Shown here one piece after another: positions 1 through 6,397 of a DNA stretch of 17,559 bases. Source of the stretch: Candidatus Altarchaeales archaeon (GTDB lineage: Archaea; Altiarchaeota; Altiarchaeia; IMC4; SCGC-AAA252-I15); contig VGJA01000006.1 in the NCBI GenBank assembly GCA_016867655.1, positions 1-17,559 of the forward strand, read 5' to 3'. Both the position numbers and the translations under genes were made by a program. How positions within the stretch are numbered: the first letter of the stretch is position 1; each line of letters starts with the position of its first letter. The notes below the pieces were generated by a model. That model made no database searches. It had not been told where the DNA came from and saw only the letters and a program-made list of their open reading frames with translations.

Positions 1-1081
1 CAGCATACACACTATTTGCTTTCTTTGCAATCAATGGAATCATCTTTTTGTATTCTTTGTTGTAAGAGCAACCGAAAACCAGAAACAACTTCTTGTAGTG
101 TATTTCACCTAAGGCTTCAGCCAGCTTTAGTATCCCGTCTGGATTGTGGGCGCCGTCCAAAAACACCAAAGGATTTTTCTGCACCAACTCAAATCTGCAG
201 GGTATTCTAGCCTCAAGCAAACCCTTTTTCACAGACTTTTTCGCTATGCTAATCTTGTGAAACGTCTTCAACATCTCAATCACTGAAAAGGCAATGGCTG
301 CATTATACATCTGGTGTCGGCCCAAAAGTCTGGTGGAAACTTTGTAGGAATTCCCAAAGAAAAACAAGTTGAACGTCTGCCTGCCCAAACTTGAGGACAA
401 AGGTTTAACCGAAACTTCATCGCCGACAACGCACAACACCGCATTCTTTTCCCTGCAGGTTTTTTCAACAACCTCCAAGGCCTTGCCTTCCGCGCCAGTC
501 ACAACCAAGCCGTCCTTCTTTATGATACAAGCCTTCTCGAATGCGATTTTTTCTACTGTTTTTCCAAGCAACTCTGTGTGGTCCATGGAAACCGAAGTAA
601 TCACGCTGACTAAAGGATTAACCACATTCGTCGCGTCAAGCCTGCCGCCCAAGCCAACCTCCAAAACAACAAAATCAACATTCTTTTCGGAGAAATAAAG
701 GAAAGCCATTGCAGTCGTGACTTCAAAGAAAGTCAATTCTCCAAACTCCTTAGAAACCTTGCTTGCAGCAGACTTCACAACAGAAGTAAGCCTGGCAAGC
801 TCCTTATCAGAAATCATTTTGCCGTTCACCTTAATCCTCTCGTTCAGCCTGTAGAAGTGGGGGGAAGTATACAAGCCAACATTAAAGCCGACTTCCAGCA
901 GTATGGAATCCAAAAAAGTGCAGACGCTGCCCTTGCCATTAGTCCCAGCCACGTGAATGCACTTCAACCTCTTTTCAGGATTACCCAACAAAGACAGCAA
1001 ACGCTCGGTATGCTCCAGCCTAAGCCTGATGCCGAATTTCTTCAAACCAGAGAGATAACTATTGGCTTGCCTGAAATCCAT
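1..1081 (-). CDS. folC: FolC-type dihydrofolate/folylpolyglutamate synthase, C-terminus cut by window edge
   Basis: Mur-ligase-fold enzyme that joins glutamate to dihydropteroate or to folates using ATP. The visible 360 residues start MDFRQANSYL. They contain the P-loop GTNGKGS at residues 46-52, then a SPHFYRLNERI segment, VVLEVGLGGRLDATN, SVSMDHTELLG, a PCRFELV motif and the C-terminal-domain motif FLDGAHNPDG. All are hallmarks of FolC in the usual order. About 60 residues of the usual 420-430 are missing past base 1. The ATG at 1081 lies about 36 bases from a TATA-like box (1113-1121), so the gene may have its own short-leader transcript as well as readthrough from the gene upstream. It is the last gene of the glyA-folD-purH one-carbon block, which suits a role in folate supply. 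Whether it does both FolC reactions cannot be told from sequence. Confidence 0.93.
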   Translation of the reverse strand, partial: MDFRQANSYLSGLKKFGIRLRLEHTERLLSLLGNPEKRLKCIHVAGTNGKGSVCTFLDSILLEVGFNVGLYTSPHFYRLNERIKVNGKMISDKELARLTSVVKSAASKVSKEFGELTFFEVTTAMAFLYFSEKNVDFVVLEVGLGGRLDATNVVNPLVSVITSVSMDHTELLGKTVEKIAFEKACIIKKDGLVVTGAEGKALEVVEKTCREKNAVLCVVGDEVSVKPLSSSLGRQTFNLFFFGNSYKVSTRLLGRHQMYNAAIAFSVIEMLKTFHKISIAKKSVKKGLLEARIPCRFELVQKNPLVFLDGAHNPDGILKLAEALGEIHYKKLFLVFGCSYNKEYKKMIPLIAKKANSVYA

Positions 1082-1111
1082 AAGATAAAACTAGGATTCA
1101 ATGTTTAAAGC

Positions 1112-1122
1112 AAATATATAAC
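1112..1122 (-). promoter_or_regulatory. TATA-like box upstream of folC
   Basis: On the minus strand this reads TTATATATT, centred about 36 bases before the folC ATG. That fits an archaeal promoter with a leader of roughly ten bases. It lies right at the stop codon of the upstream gene. The call rests on composition and spacing only. Confidence 0.4.
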
Positions 1123-1123
1123 T

Positions 1124-1870
1124 CTAAGCCTTTTTCAAGAAGACTTGTCTTGCTTTTTCTAGTAGCTCTTGGAACATTTCGCCTGAAGTGGGCATGCCCT
1201 GTTCTCTGGCTTTTCTGTCGAATTTTTGCACTGAATCAAGCTTATCAGGAGCTCCTTCTTCCATTTTGGGGAGTAGAATCTGGAATACTTTTGTAGCTGC
1301 AGAGGAAAGCAGCATCTGTGTGTCAGGAGCTAATTTTTCAATAGGGCCACTTGAGAGAGTCCTTGACCCGATACCTCTAACGGCTTTACCTTTTAGCATA
1401 CTAGCATACTCGAGTTCAAACTCCCATGACTCAACAACACAATGCTCGAATTCACCAGTATTAAAGTTGTACTTGACAGAGATGGTATTTCTCTTTTCTC
1501 CAACGGCAGGAGGTTTGTCTGAAGGCCCTGGAGTTAATGACATGCAAAGTTGGTCATATGTATCGGAAGGTGCTTGCCTGGAAAACCATATGCATAATTC
1601 AAAGTCGGGTTCTTTGTATTCACCATGCCAAAACAACGCAGATGATTGGGGCGTATCTGAATTTCCTATTGTTATTTTCATTGGAAAAACCTTTAGTGCA
1701 CTCAGTCTTTCATAAATATTTCTAAAATGGGCTAATTCTCGCGAAGGCTCTGCAAGTGCCACACAACGCGTAGCAGGCAATACCTCCACACGTCCATGAA
1801 CGACTCCAGTATTAGAAGCCCGCTCGCTAGTTCTTTCACCTTCTGGTGGTTGAAGACCCTTGATTGCCAT
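1124..1870 (-). CDS. Uncharacterised 248-residue protein between purH and folC
   Basis: I do not recognise this protein. It is soluble-looking, with no signal peptide or membrane segment. The N-terminal 30 residues look low in structure (GLQPPEGERTSERASN). A mixed region with several Trp/Phe-rich strands follows (LFWHGEYKEPDFELCIWF, CVVESWEFELEYASM), then a charged helical C-terminus ending in KKA. The ATG lies one base past the purH stop, so it is almost certainly cotranscribed and perhaps translationally coupled with purH. Codon and base use resemble its neighbours. The opposite strand is also open over a long stretch (1188-1715), but the tight junction with purH and the charged, natural-looking protein favour this strand. 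Its place between purH and folC does not by itself show a folate role. Confidence 0.7.
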   Translation of the reverse strand: MAIKGLQPPEGERTSERASNTGVVHGRVEVLPATRCVALAEPSRELAHFRNIYERLSALKVFPMKITIGNSDTPQSSALFWHGEYKEPDFELCIWFSRQAPSDTYDQLCMSLTPGPSDKPPAVGEKRNTISVKYNFNTGEFEHCVVESWEFELEYASMLKGKAVRGIGSRTLSSGPIEKLAPDTQMLLSSAATKVFQILLPKMEEGAPDKLDSVQKFDRKAREQGMPTSGEMFQELLEKARQVFLKKA

Positions 1871-1871
1871 T

Positions 1872-3419
1872 TTAGTGTTTAAAGCATCTGGTTCCTGAAA
1901 ACACCATAGCCATGCCGTGCTCGTTAACTGCGTCTATCACTTCCTGGTCGCGTATGCTTCCGCCAGGCTGGATTACTGCTGTGACGCCTGCTTTAGCCGC
2001 CTCGTCTATGCCGTCTCTGAAAGGAAAGAAAGCGTCTGAAGCCATAACACTGCCTTTGGATTTTCCATGAGACTTCATTACTGCAATCTTTACTGAATCC
2101 ACTCTGGACATCTGGCCTGCACCGATTCCTGTAGTCACGTCTTCTTTAGCCAGTATTATTGAATTACTTTTCGTGTGACAGCAGACTTTGAAGGCGAAAA
2201 GCATTGACCTAACTTCTTCAGCAGATGGCTCCCGCCTGCTCACTGTCTTCAATTCTTTTTCAGTTAAAATAGGGGTGTGCCTTGTTTGAACCAAAAGACC
2301 TCCAACAACTTTCTTCAAGTCAAAGCCAGTGTCCTTCCTGCTTAAAGGCCTAGTTTCAATTATTCTAAGATTCTTTTTTTCAGACAATACTTTCAATGCT
2401 TCAGGCTCAAATCCTGGGGCAATAACTGCTTCAACAAAAAACTGTTTAATGAACACTGCAAGCTCTGCAGGCATTTTCCTGTTTAAAGCGATAATGCAAC
2501 CGAATGCTGACATTGGATCGGCCTCATAAGCCTTTTTGTATGCAGTAGTGATGTCGCCCGAAGACGCGACGCCACATGGATTGGTATGCTTCACAACCGC
2601 TGCAGTAGGCTTTTCAAAGTCTTTGACCAGTTCCAGTGCGTCATTCAAGTCAAGTATGTTGTTGAAAGAAAGCTCTTTGCCTTGAAGCTGCTTTGAGTTT
2701 GAAATGCAAGGCTGGTCTATGTAAGGCTCGCTGTAGAATGCAGCCCGCTGATACGAGTTTTCTCCATAACGCAGGTCCTGGATTTTGCTGAAACCCATTG
2801 TCAGAAACTTTGGGAATTCCTCGAGCTGAGCAATCTTCCCACCCAAGTAATTGAAGATTATGCTGTCGTATTCGGCAGTGTGCTGGAAGGCTTCAACTGA
2901 AAGTCTTGCAAGAGTATTGCCTGAAAGCATGCAAGCATTCTTGTTCAACTCATCTATCAGTTCATCATATCTGCTTGGGCTTACCACAACTCCAACATGC
3001 TGGTAGTTCTTTGCCGCAGCACGGATTAAGGCTGGACCGCCAACGTCAATGTTTTCTATCGCATCATGAAGACTCACATTCTCTTTGGAGATGGTTTTTT
3101 GAAACGGATAAAGGTTTACTACAACCAAGTCTATCGGCAATATGTTCAGTTCTTCAAGACGCTTCATGTGCTCCGCCTTGTCCCTTAAAGCGAGAATCCC
3201 GCCGTGTATAACAGGATGCAATGTCTTAACTCGGTCGTCAAGCATTTCAGCATAGCCTGTCAAGTCTGAAACAAGTTTTACTGGAAGGTCATTTTCCATC
3301 AGAAGCTTTGCGGTTCCGCCTGTTGAGATTAGTGTTATGTCTAGTTTATGGAGCGCTCTCGCAAAATCGACCAACCCGGTCTTGTCAGAGACGCTTAACA
3401 ACGCTGTTTTAACTTTCAC
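1872..3419 (-). CDS. purH: Bifunctional AICAR transformylase / IMP cyclohydrolase
   Basis: Catalyses the last two steps of IMP synthesis: 10-formyl-THF plus AICAR to FAICAR, then ring closure. The N-terminal IMP cyclohydrolase part shows ALLSVSDKTGL, STGGTA, RVKTLHPVIHGGIL and NIDVGGPALIRAAAKN. The transformylase part shows LRYGENSYQ, the catalytic KHTNPCG, DPMSAFG, GAGQMSRVDS, ASDAFFPFRDG and QPGGSIRDQEV. At 515 residues it matches the usual full length with both domains. I chose the GTG at 3419, which gives MKVKTALLSVSD: a TATA-like box centred near 3449 predicts transcription starting near 3423, and bacterial PurH proteins begin close to this motif. An in-frame GTG at 3431 would add four residues. 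It is a bacterial-style folate-using enzyme in a genome that also has formate-using PurP genes. Confidence 0.95.
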   Translation of the reverse strand: MKVKTALLSVSDKTGLVDFARALHKLDITLISTGGTAKLLMENDLPVKLVSDLTGYAEMLDDRVKTLHPVIHGGILALRDKAEHMKRLEELNILPIDLVVVNLYPFQKTISKENVSLHDAIENIDVGGPALIRAAAKNYQHVGVVVSPSRYDELIDELNKNACMLSGNTLARLSVEAFQHTAEYDSIIFNYLGGKIAQLEEFPKFLTMGFSKIQDLRYGENSYQRAAFYSEPYIDQPCISNSKQLQGKELSFNNILDLNDALELVKDFEKPTAAVVKHTNPCGVASSGDITTAYKKAYEADPMSAFGCIIALNRKMPAELAVFIKQFFVEAVIAPGFEPEALKVLSEKKNLRIIETRPLSRKDTGFDLKKVVGGLLVQTRHTPILTEKELKTVSRREPSAEEVRSMLFAFKVCCHTKSNSIILAKEDVTTGIGAGQMSRVDSVKIAVMKSHGKSKGSVMASDAFFPFRDGIDEAAKAGVTAVIQPGGSIRDQEVIDAVNEHGMAMVFSGTRCFKH

Positions 3420-3443
3420 AGAGAATAACACCCAACCAGTTTA

Positions 3444-3454
3444 ACAATATATGC
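3444..3454 (-). promoter_or_regulatory. TATA-like box upstream of purH
   Basis: The minus strand reads GCATATATT. It is centred about 30 bases upstream of the GTG at 3419, the expected distance for a nearly leaderless archaeal transcript. It would place the alternative GTG at 3431 outside the message. Confidence 0.4.
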
Positions 3455-3483
3455 TTTACAGATTAAAAAGAGAAAGGATGAAT

Positions 3484-3726
3484 GTAGTGCCTAATTTTAT
3501 TTTGTGTAATGCGTTATGAGGGGTTGAGCGACTGCAAGGAGCGAATGCCCCTCACTACTCGTTGTTTGATGAACCTTTATTAAAGGTTCATGTAGTGCCT
3601 AACTTCGGTTTTCAGTTTCCAGAAAATCCAAGGTTGAAGATTGAGTACAGAAAACCGAAGACTGAAGACTGTTCATGCCTATGGCATGAATCCCCGTAAG
3701 GGGGAAAACCAAACATAATGCCTAAC
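3484..3726. repeat. Intergenic repeat cluster: three GTAGTGCCTAAC-like motifs separated by hairpin segments
   Basis: The roughly 290-base gap between folD and purH holds three direct copies of a 12-base motif: GTAGTGCCTAAT at 3484-3495, GTAGTGCCTAAC at 3592-3603, and ATAATGCCTAAC at 3715-3726. The start-to-start spacings are 108 and 123. The third copy overlaps the folD stop codon. Each interval carries inverted repeats: GAGGGG/CCCCTC around 3518-3553, an 11-base-arm palindrome at 3569-3591, CTTCGGTTTTC/GAAAACCGAAG at 3603-3613 and 3650-3660, a TTCATGCC/GGCATGAA hairpin at 3672-3690, and a TCCCC-GTAA-GGGGA hairpin from 3691. The same 12-base motif brackets another element at 14194-14315 in the opposite orientation. 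There is no coding potential. It looks like a dispersed non-coding repeat family and not a CRISPR array, because the intervals are too long and carry related sequence. Confidence 0.7.
3569..3591. repeat. Perfect 23-base palindrome
   Basis: ATGAACCTTTA and TAAAGGTTCAT are exact reverse complements around one central T. It directly abuts the second copy of the 12-base repeat at 3592. It could form an 11-bp hairpin in RNA or be a symmetric protein site. Its role is unknown. Confidence 0.75.
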
Positions 3727-4561
3727 TCTTATTTCTTTCAGCAGCCATCAGCGTGTTTTCCAACAAACTTGCAATCGTCATCGGCCCCACACCTCCAGGC
3801 ACGGGAGTGATTAAAGAAGCTTTCTTTGAAACACCTTCAAAATCAACATCACCGACTGTTTTATCCCCACTTTTAGAGATTCCAGCATCCACCACAACAA
3901 CACCAGGCTTCACCATGTCCGATTTAACCAGTTTTGGAACTCCAACAGCAGTAATCAGCACGTCAGCCTTTAGAGTGTATTCCTTCAGATTTTTGGTGTA
4001 CTTATGGCAGACTGAAACAGTAGCATTACGGTTCAGCAACATCAAAGCCAAAGGCTTGCCGACGACGGTTGAATGGTTAACTACAACAACATTCTTTCCT
4101 TCAAGCTTCACCTTATACTCCTCAAGCATCCTAATGATTCCTTTCGGGGTTGCAGCTGCAAAAGACTCGTCTCCGGCCATAAGCCTGCCCATATTTAAGG
4201 GATGAAAACCGTCAACATCCTTTCCAGGAGAGATGGATTCCATAACTTTTTCATTATTGATGTGCTTGGGCAACGGCAGCTGCAAAAGAATGCCGTGAAT
4301 CCTGCCGTTAACATTCAACTTCCCTATCAGAGAGATTAAATCACCTTCAGACACATTCTTGGGCAACTCAAAATTCTCGAAATAAAATCCAGCCTCAACA
4401 CAAGCCTTCTGCTTCATTGAAACATACATCTTTGAAGCAGGATTACTACCGACAATAACGGTCGCCAAACCAGGCTTGAAAGAAAGCCTGGAGGACTTTC
4501 TCTTAACACCCTCTTTAATTTCAGATGCAAGCTTGCTGCCTTCTATAAGCCTGGAAGCCAT
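3722..4561 (-). CDS. folD: Bifunctional methylene-THF dehydrogenase / methenyl-THF cyclohydrolase
   Basis: Interconverts 5,10-methylene-THF and 10-formyl-THF in the cytoplasm. The 279 residues match the FolD family length. Catalytic residues are in place: Tyr46 and Lys50 in YVSMK, Gln94 in LLQLP and Asp117 in KDVDGFHP. These align with E. coli Tyr50, Lys54, Gln98 and Asp121 at a constant offset of four. The NAD(P)-binding region contains [20 protein letters not shown], and the signature [10 protein letters not shown] is near the C-terminus. The ATG lies inside the end of glyA, overlapping it by 19 bases, so the two are translationally coupled. With GlyA it would supply the formyl-THF that PurH consumes. 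The stop codon lies within a copy of the 12-base intergenic repeat. Confidence 0.96.
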   Translation of the reverse strand: MASRLIEGSKLASEIKEGVKRKSSRLSFKPGLATVIVGSNPASKMYVSMKQKACVEAGFYFENFELPKNVSEGDLISLIGKLNVNGRIHGILLQLPLPKHINNEKVMESISPGKDVDGFHPLNMGRLMAGDESFAAATPKGIIRMLEEYKVKLEGKNVVVVNHSTVVGKPLALMLLNRNATVSVCHKYTKNLKEYTLKADVLITAVGVPKLVKSDMVKPGVVVVDAGISKSGDKTVGDVDFEGVSKKASLITPVPGGVGPMTIASLLENTLMAAERNKS

Positions 4562-5808
4562 TTTAAGTCATACAACGGAAACCTGTCGCAAAGAGCCTTC
4601 ACTTCAGACTTAACACTAGACTTAATCCTGCCGTCGTCTTTGCTTGCAAGCACTCTAGCAATCAAGTCTGCAATAACCTTCATTTCACCTTCCTTCATGT
4701 TTCTGAACGTGACGCAAGGCGTTCCAACCCTAATTCCAGAAGCGATAAAAGGCTTCTGCTTGTCAAAAGGGATAGTATTCTTATTCAATGTTATTCCAGC
4801 CTCGCCGAGCTCGGTTTCAGCATCCTTGCCAGTCACATTCTTGCTTGACAAATCCACCAGCATCAGATGATTGTCAGTGCCCCCTGAAACAATCCTGCAA
4901 CCCTTTCCAGCAAGAGCTGATGCAAGAGTCTTAGCATTCTTCACAATCTGCTGTTGATAACTTTTCCATTCAGGAGTCAACGCCTCCTTGAAAGCAACAG
5001 CCTTGGCAGCGATAGCATGCATGAAAGGACCGCCCTGAACTCCAGGAAAAACCGCCTTATCCAACGCAGAAGCATGCTCCTCCTTACACATTATCATCGC
5101 GCCCCTAGGACCCCTCAAAGTCTTATGCGTCGTAGTCGTCACAAAATCGGCATACTCCACTGGAGAAGGATGAACGCCAGCAGCAATCAAACCAGCGATA
5201 TGAGCAATGTCAGCCATCAAAAAAGCGCCAACATCATCAGCAACCTCCCTAAAAGCCTTAAAATCAATAAACCGGGGATAAGCGCTGTAACCGCAAACAA
5301 TCATCTTCGGCTTGCACTCCCTAGCAACCTTCAAAATCTCGCCGAAATCCAACTGCTCAGACTCCCTGTTAACACTGTAATAACAAGGCTTAAACAACTT
5401 ACCTGAAAAACTGGCAGGATGCCCGTGAGTCAAATGACCACCACAACTTAAATCCATGCCAAGAATAGTATCACCAGGCTTCAACACGCTAAAGTAAACA
5501 GCCATATTAGCCTGACTGCCAGAATGAGGCTGAACATTAACATGCTCAGCCTTAAACAATTTCTTAGCCCTCTCAACAGCCAAATCCTCAACCAAATCCA
5601 CAAACTCACAACCACCATAATAACGCTTGTGCGCATAACCCTCAGCATACTTATTAGTCATAACACACGCCGAAGCCTCCAAAACAGCCCTAGAAGCCGG
5701 ACTCTCCGAAGCAATCAACTGAAGCTGATTATTCTGCCTCTCAACCTCCTTTCTAATGATACCAGCAACCTCAGAATCAACCTCACCCAACCTAGAACCA
5801 AAAACCAT
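4543..5808 (-). CDS. glyA: Serine hydroxymethyltransferase
   Basis: PLP enzyme making glycine and 5,10-methylene-THF from serine and THF. The 421 residues fit the family. Visible landmarks are LIASESPAS near 31-39, [11 protein letters not shown] near 91-101, [14 protein letters not shown], the cofactor-contacting [19 protein letters not shown], and the PLP lysine K229 in [13 protein letters not shown]. The C-terminal part has [13 protein letters not shown] chose the ATG at 5808 ([10 protein letters not shown]). An in-frame ATG at 5868 would add 20 hydrophobic residues that are really the translated promoter, since a TATA-like box sits at 5839-5850. It is the first gene of the minus-strand one-carbon block and overlaps folD. 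This sequence resembles folate-using SHMT, in keeping with FolD and PurH beside it. Confidence 0.96.
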   Translation of the reverse strand: MVFGSRLGEVDSEVAGIIRKEVERQNNQLQLIASESPASRAVLEASACVMTNKYAEGYAHKRYYGGCEFVDLVEDLAVERAKKLFKAEHVNVQPHSGSQANMAVYFSVLKPGDTILGMDLSCGGHLTHGHPASFSGKLFKPCYYSVNRESEQLDFGEILKVARECKPKMIVCGYSAYPRFIDFKAFREVADDVGAFLMADIAHIAGLIAAGVHPSPVEYADFVTTTTHKTLRGPRGAMIMCKEEHASALDKAVFPGVQGGPFMHAIAAKAVAFKEALTPEWKSYQQQIVKNAKTLASALAGKGCRIVSGGTDNHLMLVDLSSKNVTGKDAETELGEAGITLNKNTIPFDKQKPFIASGIRVGTPCVTFRNMKEGEMKVIADLIARVLASKDDGRIKSSVKSEVKALCDRFPLYDLKWLPGL

Positions 5809-5838
5809 CTTGGAATTAAGTATTAACCCCCACACACT

Positions 5839-5850
5839 TATATTTAATAA
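5839..5850 (-). promoter_or_regulatory. TATA-like box of the glyA-folD operon
   Basis: The minus strand reads TTATTAAATATA. It is centred about 37 bases before the glyA ATG at 5808, giving a leader of about ten bases. This box decides against the longer glyA start at 5868. Confidence 0.5.
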
Positions 5851-5886
5851 ACCAAACACCCAAAACATAAAACCAAACCAAAAAAA

Positions 5887-6162
5887 GGGCCCGTAGCCTA
5901 GTCTGGATAAGGCGACAGCCTTCTAAGAACCCTTTTTCCTCGCTACGCTCGGAAAAAGCGCTCCCGGAAAATCCGTCCCCTACGGGGACGGACAGCCCCC
6001 TGTGGGGGGCATTCCCCCTTTGCAAAGCAAAGGAGGATTTTTCCCGAGGCTTTTTTTCTGAGCGCCCCTCGTAGAGGGACGTCCAGGTTTCACCTGGACG
6101 AAGCGAAGCAAAAAAGGCTCAAAGACAGCTGTAGATCGCGGGTTCAAATCCCACCGGGCCCG
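5887..6162 (+). tRNA. tRNA-Arg (anticodon UCU) interrupted by a 201-base intron
   Basis: The 5' exon begins GGGCCCG-TA-GCC and carries a D arm closed by GCC/GGC. The anticodon stem is ACAGC/GCUGU and the loop CUUCUAA, giving UCU (Arg). The 3' exon resumes at 6127 with the loop A and GCTGT, then a five-base variable loop, the T arm, and CGGGCCC, which pairs perfectly with the 5' acceptor arm. The discriminator is G at 6162 and CCA is not encoded. The intron (5926-6126) sits after position 37, the canonical archaeal site. Exon bases CUUC and intron bases AAAG can form three of four pairs of the central helix, with ACA as the 3' bulge: an imperfect bulge-helix-bulge. The T stem has one C-A mismatch (50-64). 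Confidence 0.85.
5926..6126 (+). other. Hairpin-packed tRNA intron
   Basis: At 201 bases it is far longer than the usual archaeal tRNA intron (commonly 15-100). It is almost entirely inverted repeats: CCGTCCCC-TAC-GGGGACGG at 5973-5991, GCCCCC/GGGGGC at 5995-6010, CCTTTG/CAAAGG at 6017-6033, CCCTC-GTA-GAGGG at 6066-6078, and CGTCCAGGT-TTC-ACCTGGACG at 6080-6100. An outer imperfect inverted repeat joins about 5951-5974 to 6036-6060 and encloses the first three. I see no C/D box pair or reading frame. The hairpin style matches clusters elsewhere in the window, so the intron probably grew by insertion of these elements. Confidence 0.7.
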
Positions 6163-6186
6163 CACACTTTTCCTAACCACTAATTA

Positions 6187-6299
6187 AGCGCCCTCGTAGG
6201 GCGCTGTAGGAGGGGGTCAGGAAGAACTTGTGCACCCTTTCACATACATGTGAGGGTGCATTCCCGTAAGGGAAAACTGGGGGGAACCATGGGTTCCCC
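6187..6299. repeat. Second hairpin cluster just downstream of the tRNA gene
   Basis: There are four strong inverted repeats in a row: AGCGCCCT-CGT-AGGGCGCT at 6187-6205; a 13-bp stem at 6231-6260 (TGCACCCT and CACAT pairing with ATGTG and AGGGTGCA); TTCCC-GTAA-GGGAA at 6261-6274; and GGGGAACC-ATG-GGTTCCCC at 6281-6299. Nothing codes here. The cluster lies between the tRNA 3' end and its duplicate at 6300-6325. The rest of the gap up to 6397 is AT-rich and looks like the purP-like gene's promoter region. Confidence 0.7.
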
Positions 6300-6325
6300 G
6301 CGGTTTAGAATCCCACCGGGCCCGC
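6300..6325 (+). repeat. Duplicate of the tRNA-Arg 3' end (att-like)
   Basis: Matches 6138-6163 at 23 of 26 positions, with a perfect 17-base core (AATCCCACCGGGCCCGC at 6147-6163 and 6309-6325). It carries the T-arm 3' strand and the whole 3' acceptor strand, but no tRNA body precedes it, so it is not a gene. Such copies are typical of att sites left by integration at tRNA 3' ends. No integrase lies between the copies. Confidence 0.8.
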
Positions 6326-6397
6326 TTGTTTTTATTTGTTTTTATGTCTTATTCTGTCTGTTTTAGCATTTTTTAGGTCTATATTCCAATAATTAGT

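Noticed and set aside
1188..1715. 175-codon open frame on the plus strand opposite the unknown gene
   Set aside because: It overlaps the minus-strand gene that abuts purH and shows no ribosome binding site. The protein looks like an antisense shadow.
3484..3726. Possible CRISPR array from three regularly spaced 12-base repeats
   Set aside because: The repeats are too short, the third copy is degenerate, and the intervals exceed 90 bases and contain hairpins and words shared with another locus. No cas genes are near.
5809..5868. Longer glyA start adding 20 hydrophobic residues, like a signal anchor
   Set aside because: The added codons cover the TATA-like box at 5839-5850, and SHMT proteins begin near [10 protein letters not shown]. 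It is translated promoter sequence.
5816..6180. Open frames across the tRNA region on the minus strand
   Set aside because: They run through the tRNA exons, its intron hairpins and the glyA promoter. The predicted peptides are simple translations of palindromes.
6300..6325. Second tRNA gene ending at 6325
   Set aside because: Only the T-arm and acceptor 3' strands are present; the sequence upstream is hairpin repeats without D or anticodon arms.
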